From: Rhodococcus qingshengii
GTDB taxonomy: Bacteria > Actinomycetota > Actinomycetes > Mycobacteriales > Mycobacteriaceae
DNA: 64,000 bases
Assembly: GCF_021025955.1 (NCBI RefSeq)
Contig: NZ_JAJNCL010000003.1
Location: 310,001-374,000 of the forward strand
Reading direction: 5' to 3'
A program made the position numbers and the translations under genes. Below, one piece after another: positions 61,731-64,000 of this stretch (positions within the stretch are counted from its first letter, which is position 1; each line of letters opens with the position of its first letter). The notes under the pieces are model-generated. The model ran no database searches. It was not told where the DNA came from and saw only the letters and a list, made by a program, of their open reading frames with translations.

Positions 61731-64000
61731 AGTCCGTGCTGAAGCTGCGCAGGTCCATCGCGGGAGCACTTGCTGCCGGAGCGCTCATGATCGGCGTGGC
61801 CGGAGCCGTCGGTGCGGGAATCGCACTGACCGCCGCACCCGCAACTGCGGGACCAGCGGAGGACTGCGCGGCGGTGCGGGCACGTGATCATCAGATCTAC
61901 CTGAACCTGATCGCGTCACTGCCACCCGGTGCCCCCATCCCGCCGGAGTACATCAACCCGTGCCTGAGCGCACCCGCCACGACCCCGACGGCCGCCCCGA
62001 CAACCACCGTCGGGTTGCCCGGTGCGCAGGCTCCGGGCGGCGGCCCGAACGTCGGCGCGAACGCGCCGACGAACTTCCCCGCTTACAACGGCACCCCCAT
62101 TGTTCCCGTCCCCGGCGCGGTACAGCCCGGAGCACCAGGAACGCCAACACCGCCAGGTTTCGAGAACCCTGCAGGAGTCCCGGTTCCGACGACCACCAGC
62201 GGACCTGCCCCGACCACCCCGCAACCCGCTGGATCGACCGCACCCACAGCGGTCCCCGATCGTGGTCCCGGACCTGTTCCCTCTGGAACGCCGAATACTG
62301 TTCCCGGACAGTCGGAATCGAATCCCACGGTCACCCCCTCGGGGCTCGACAAAGGCGACGGCCGTGACCGGTACCTCGAACTCATGTTGGTCGGTGCCGC
62401 CGCATTCACAGCCGGCGGGATCGGCGTCCGCGGGCGTCGTTCACCGTTCGGCCCACGCATACCGTTGGGTGGGCGTACGCCGGAATCGATACTCTCCCAG
62501 ACAGTCGGTACCCTCGCCTCGCCGCTCGTGGCGTATGCGAAGGGTGGCCAGTCGAAGTGCACGGCCACCGAACCGGGCGGGGGACGTCGTACGTTCTTCC
62601 TCATCCACGACGCGACGTCCTCACACGAAGCGGAAATCCCCGTCGACGTCCCGCCCGGCGGACGCATGACCGTTAATCCGGACGGCTCAGTCACCGTCTT
62701 CGACGCGGACGGAAACCCGGTCTCGGTCGTGGCAGCTCCGTGGGCGTACGACGCCGACGGCAATCCTGTTCCGACCGACTACGAAGTTCGCGACGGCCGT
62801 CTCATTCAGAAGGTGTATGCCGACGAAGCGACCGCGTACCCGATTTTGGCCGATCCGCCGGAGAAGAAGGCGAAGGCACCCACCTCGGTGGCTGCCAAGC
62901 AAGTCCAGAAAAGTACGAACACCGCCGCACCCAAGCCGAATTCGATGACTTCGCGCACGAGTCCGCAAAAGCCGCAGAACGGTGGAAACTCGAATTCGGG
63001 CAACACTTCCGGAGCCGCGAACAGCGGCACCACCGGGGGTAAGTACGCCGGGACCACCACCCAAGGCTCCGCTCCGGTCACGAAACCGGCATCTCCCAAT
63101 CAGTCGCCGCGCACCACCACCAAACCCGGACCGAAGCCTGCGCCGACCCCTCGGGAACAGGCAACCAACCAACTCGCTCAAGCACACGGCGAAGTCCCTC
63201 CGGTTGCGCCATCGAAACCCGCGCAACCAAATCAGTCGCCACGCACAACAACCAGTCCGGGCCCCAAACCCACTGTCAGTCCACGTCAACAAGCTGCGAA
63301 TCGGCTTGCCGAAGCGCACGGGGACGTGCCTGCCGGGTTCACCGGCAATGTTCCGATCCCGCCTGATCCGAATGCACCCGACGACCGATCGTTCCCGCAA
63401 AAAGTCTGGGACACTGCGTGGAGCGTCGGGGAAAGTGCCGTCGACACAACAGTCGACAGCGTGAGCACGCTCGGCGATGCGTGGCGAAATTTCCTTGTGG
63501 TCCCCGTGCACGATGCCGCCGTCGATCCGTTCGGGTTCAATCGTGGCCAACGAGCACAACCTTCACCCGAGCATTCCCCGGCTGAGATCGCTGCCGCAGC
63601 CGCAAATATCGTCTCCCTCATTCCTGTCCTGGGCACAGGAGGCAGAGTCGGCGGCGCTGCCGTGCAAGAAGCGGTGGAGGCTGTTCTGCGACGCGGCGGT
63701 TCCGCTGCAGACGCCGAAGCCGCAGGTCGCAGGGTAGCCGCCACCGTCGGTGAGGCCGGGAATAGAGCCCCTAGCGGGCCGACTATTCCCGTCGGAGACA
63801 GACCGGCCTCGACGCCTGTGGGTGGGCGCGGAGATCGCGAAATAAGTGTAAAGCCCGGCACCAACCGACCTGGAATAGTCAACGGTCGTGAATATACGGG
63901 GCATGCGTTCGACCGAATGCAAGAGCGCGGCATACTCCCATCCCTGGTTGAACAGGCCATTCGTGAAGGTGTGGCGACCCCGAGCAGAGGAAACACGACC
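61727..64000 (+). CDS. Large exported multi-repeat protein with toxin-like C-terminus, 3' end cut
   Basis: The frame is open from GTG 61727 to the window edge (758 codons). Order: signal peptide (1-42, MKSVLKLRRSIAGALAAGAL), a Pro/Thr-rich stretch (75-210), a probable membrane span (~213-235, LELMLVGAAAFTAGGIGV), and an actinobacterial extracellular domain (~320-378, FDADGNPVSVVAAPWAYDAD ending AYPILADP). Then come a Ser/Asn/Gly linker, two 44-residue repeats (458-501, 502-545, each NQSPRTTT...AHG), a helical part with IAAAAANIVSLIPVLGTG, and from ~719 YTGHAFDRMQERGILPSLVE. The last resembles DUF4258/RelE-like (BECR) nuclease tips of polymorphic toxins. Function of this tip is inferred. Confidence 0.7.
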   Translation, partial: MKSVLKLRRSIAGALAAGALMIGVAGAVGAGIALTAAPATAGPAEDCAAVRARDHQIYLNLIASLPPGAPIPPEYINPCLSAPATTPTAAPTTTVGLPGAQAPGGGPNVGANAPTNFPAYNGTPIVPVPGAVQPGAPGTPTPPGFENPAGVPVPTTTSGPAPTTPQPAGSTAPTAVPDRGPGPVPSGTPNTVPGQSESNPTVTPSGLDKGDGRDRYLELMLVGAAAFTAGGIGVRGRRSPFGPRIPLGGRTPESILSQTVGTLASPLVAYAKGGQSKCTATEPGGGRRTFFLIHDATSSHEAEIPVDVPPGGRMTVNPDGSVTVFDADGNPVSVVAAPWAYDADGNPVPTDYEVRDGRLIQKVYADEATAYPILADPPEKKAKAPTSVAAKQVQKSTNTAAPKPNSMTSRTSPQKPQNGGNSNSGNTSGAANSGTTGGKYAGTTTQGSAPVTKPASPNQSPRTTTKPGPKPAPTPREQATNQLAQAHGEVPPVAPSKPAQPNQSPRTTTSPGPKPTVSPRQQAANRLAEAHGDVPAGFTGNVPIPPDPNAPDDRSFPQKVWDTAWSVGESAVDTTVDSVSTLGDAWRNFLVVPVHDAAVDPFGFNRGQRAQPSPEHSPAEIAAAAANIVSLIPVLGTGGRVGGAAVQEAVEAVLRRGGSAADAEAAGRRVAATVGEAGNRAPSGPTIPVGDRPASTPVGGRGDREISVKPGTNRPGIVNGREYTGHAFDRMQERGILPSLVEQAIREGVATPSRGNTT

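Noticed and set aside
62083..63559. Minus-strand open frames opposite the toxin-like gene
   Set aside because: Their composition follows from the Pro/Thr-rich + strand coding frame; the + strand frame is open for 758 codons with a signal peptide and coupled start.
1..64000. CRISPR arrays, insertion sequences, rRNA genes
   Set aside because: Looked for regularly spaced repeats, transposase-like frames and rRNA-like sequence; none seen. The only mobile-element trace is the serine recombinase remnant.

Overview
The window looks like chromosomal DNA of a Rhodococcus-type actinobacterium, probably close to the R. erythropolis/R. qingshengii group. This rests on the high G+C, many GTG/TTG starts with ATGA/GTGA gene overlaps, DevS/DevR-like and WhiB3-like regulators, F420/LLM-type oxidoreductases, an MspA porin and large CoA-dependent catabolic operons. 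Species level is an inference; no database search was possible.

Layout. (1) 1-7.1 kb: housekeeping and small genes: a cut DUF427 gene, an MFS pump divergent from a LysR regulator, an Fpg/Nei glycosylase, a gutted GGDEF gene, cobF, the thyA-dfrA pair, a cupin and an SRPBCC protein. (2) 7.1-13.1 kb: a hypoxia/dormancy-type module: a DevS-like double-GAF kinase convergent with a DevR-like regulator, two tandem-domain universal stress proteins and an LLM oxidoreductase. A near-perfect DevR box (12995-13018) lies upstream of the second stress gene. (3) 13.0-17.9 kb: a GCS2-type ligase, an M23 peptidase, a CycA-like permease and a HAD hydrolase. (4) 17.9-31.8 kb: a sugar-alcohol locus. One long minus-strand operon encodes a polyol dehydrogenase, a CUT1 ABC importer with two different ATPases, a fused DhaK-DhaL kinase and an RpiB-type isomerase. 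Beside it are a SorC-type regulator plus SDR, and two FGGY kinases. (5) 31.8-35.4 kb: WhiB3-like regulator, a DUF3263-like protein, a ROK regulator and an MHS-type transporter. (6) 35.4-58.5 kb: a catabolic supercluster for an unknown, probably hydrophobic carboxylic or terpenoid/aromatic substrate. It holds a LivFGHM-type importer, two acyl-CoA ligases, a crotonase, two thiolases, SDRs, a carotenoid-cleavage-type oxygenase, a VOC protein, a thioesterase, a DUF1295 membrane reductase, a tandem HxlR regulator and two LLM monooxygenases. Its two divergent promoter regions share a 17-bp motif.

(7) 58.75 kb to the end: a tRNA-Arg(CCU) marks the border of an accessory region. Just after it lies the decayed C-terminus of a serine recombinase, in a frame that runs antisense through the tRNA. 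Then come two tiny overlapping ORFs, about 0.7 kb of non-coding DNA with a DnaA-box-like pair, an MspA-family porin, a small secreted protein, a small membrane protein and, translationally coupled to it, a large exported protein. That last protein has repeats and a C-terminal region resembling a polymorphic-toxin nuclease, and it runs off the end of the window. This cluster is the best candidate for something undescribed.
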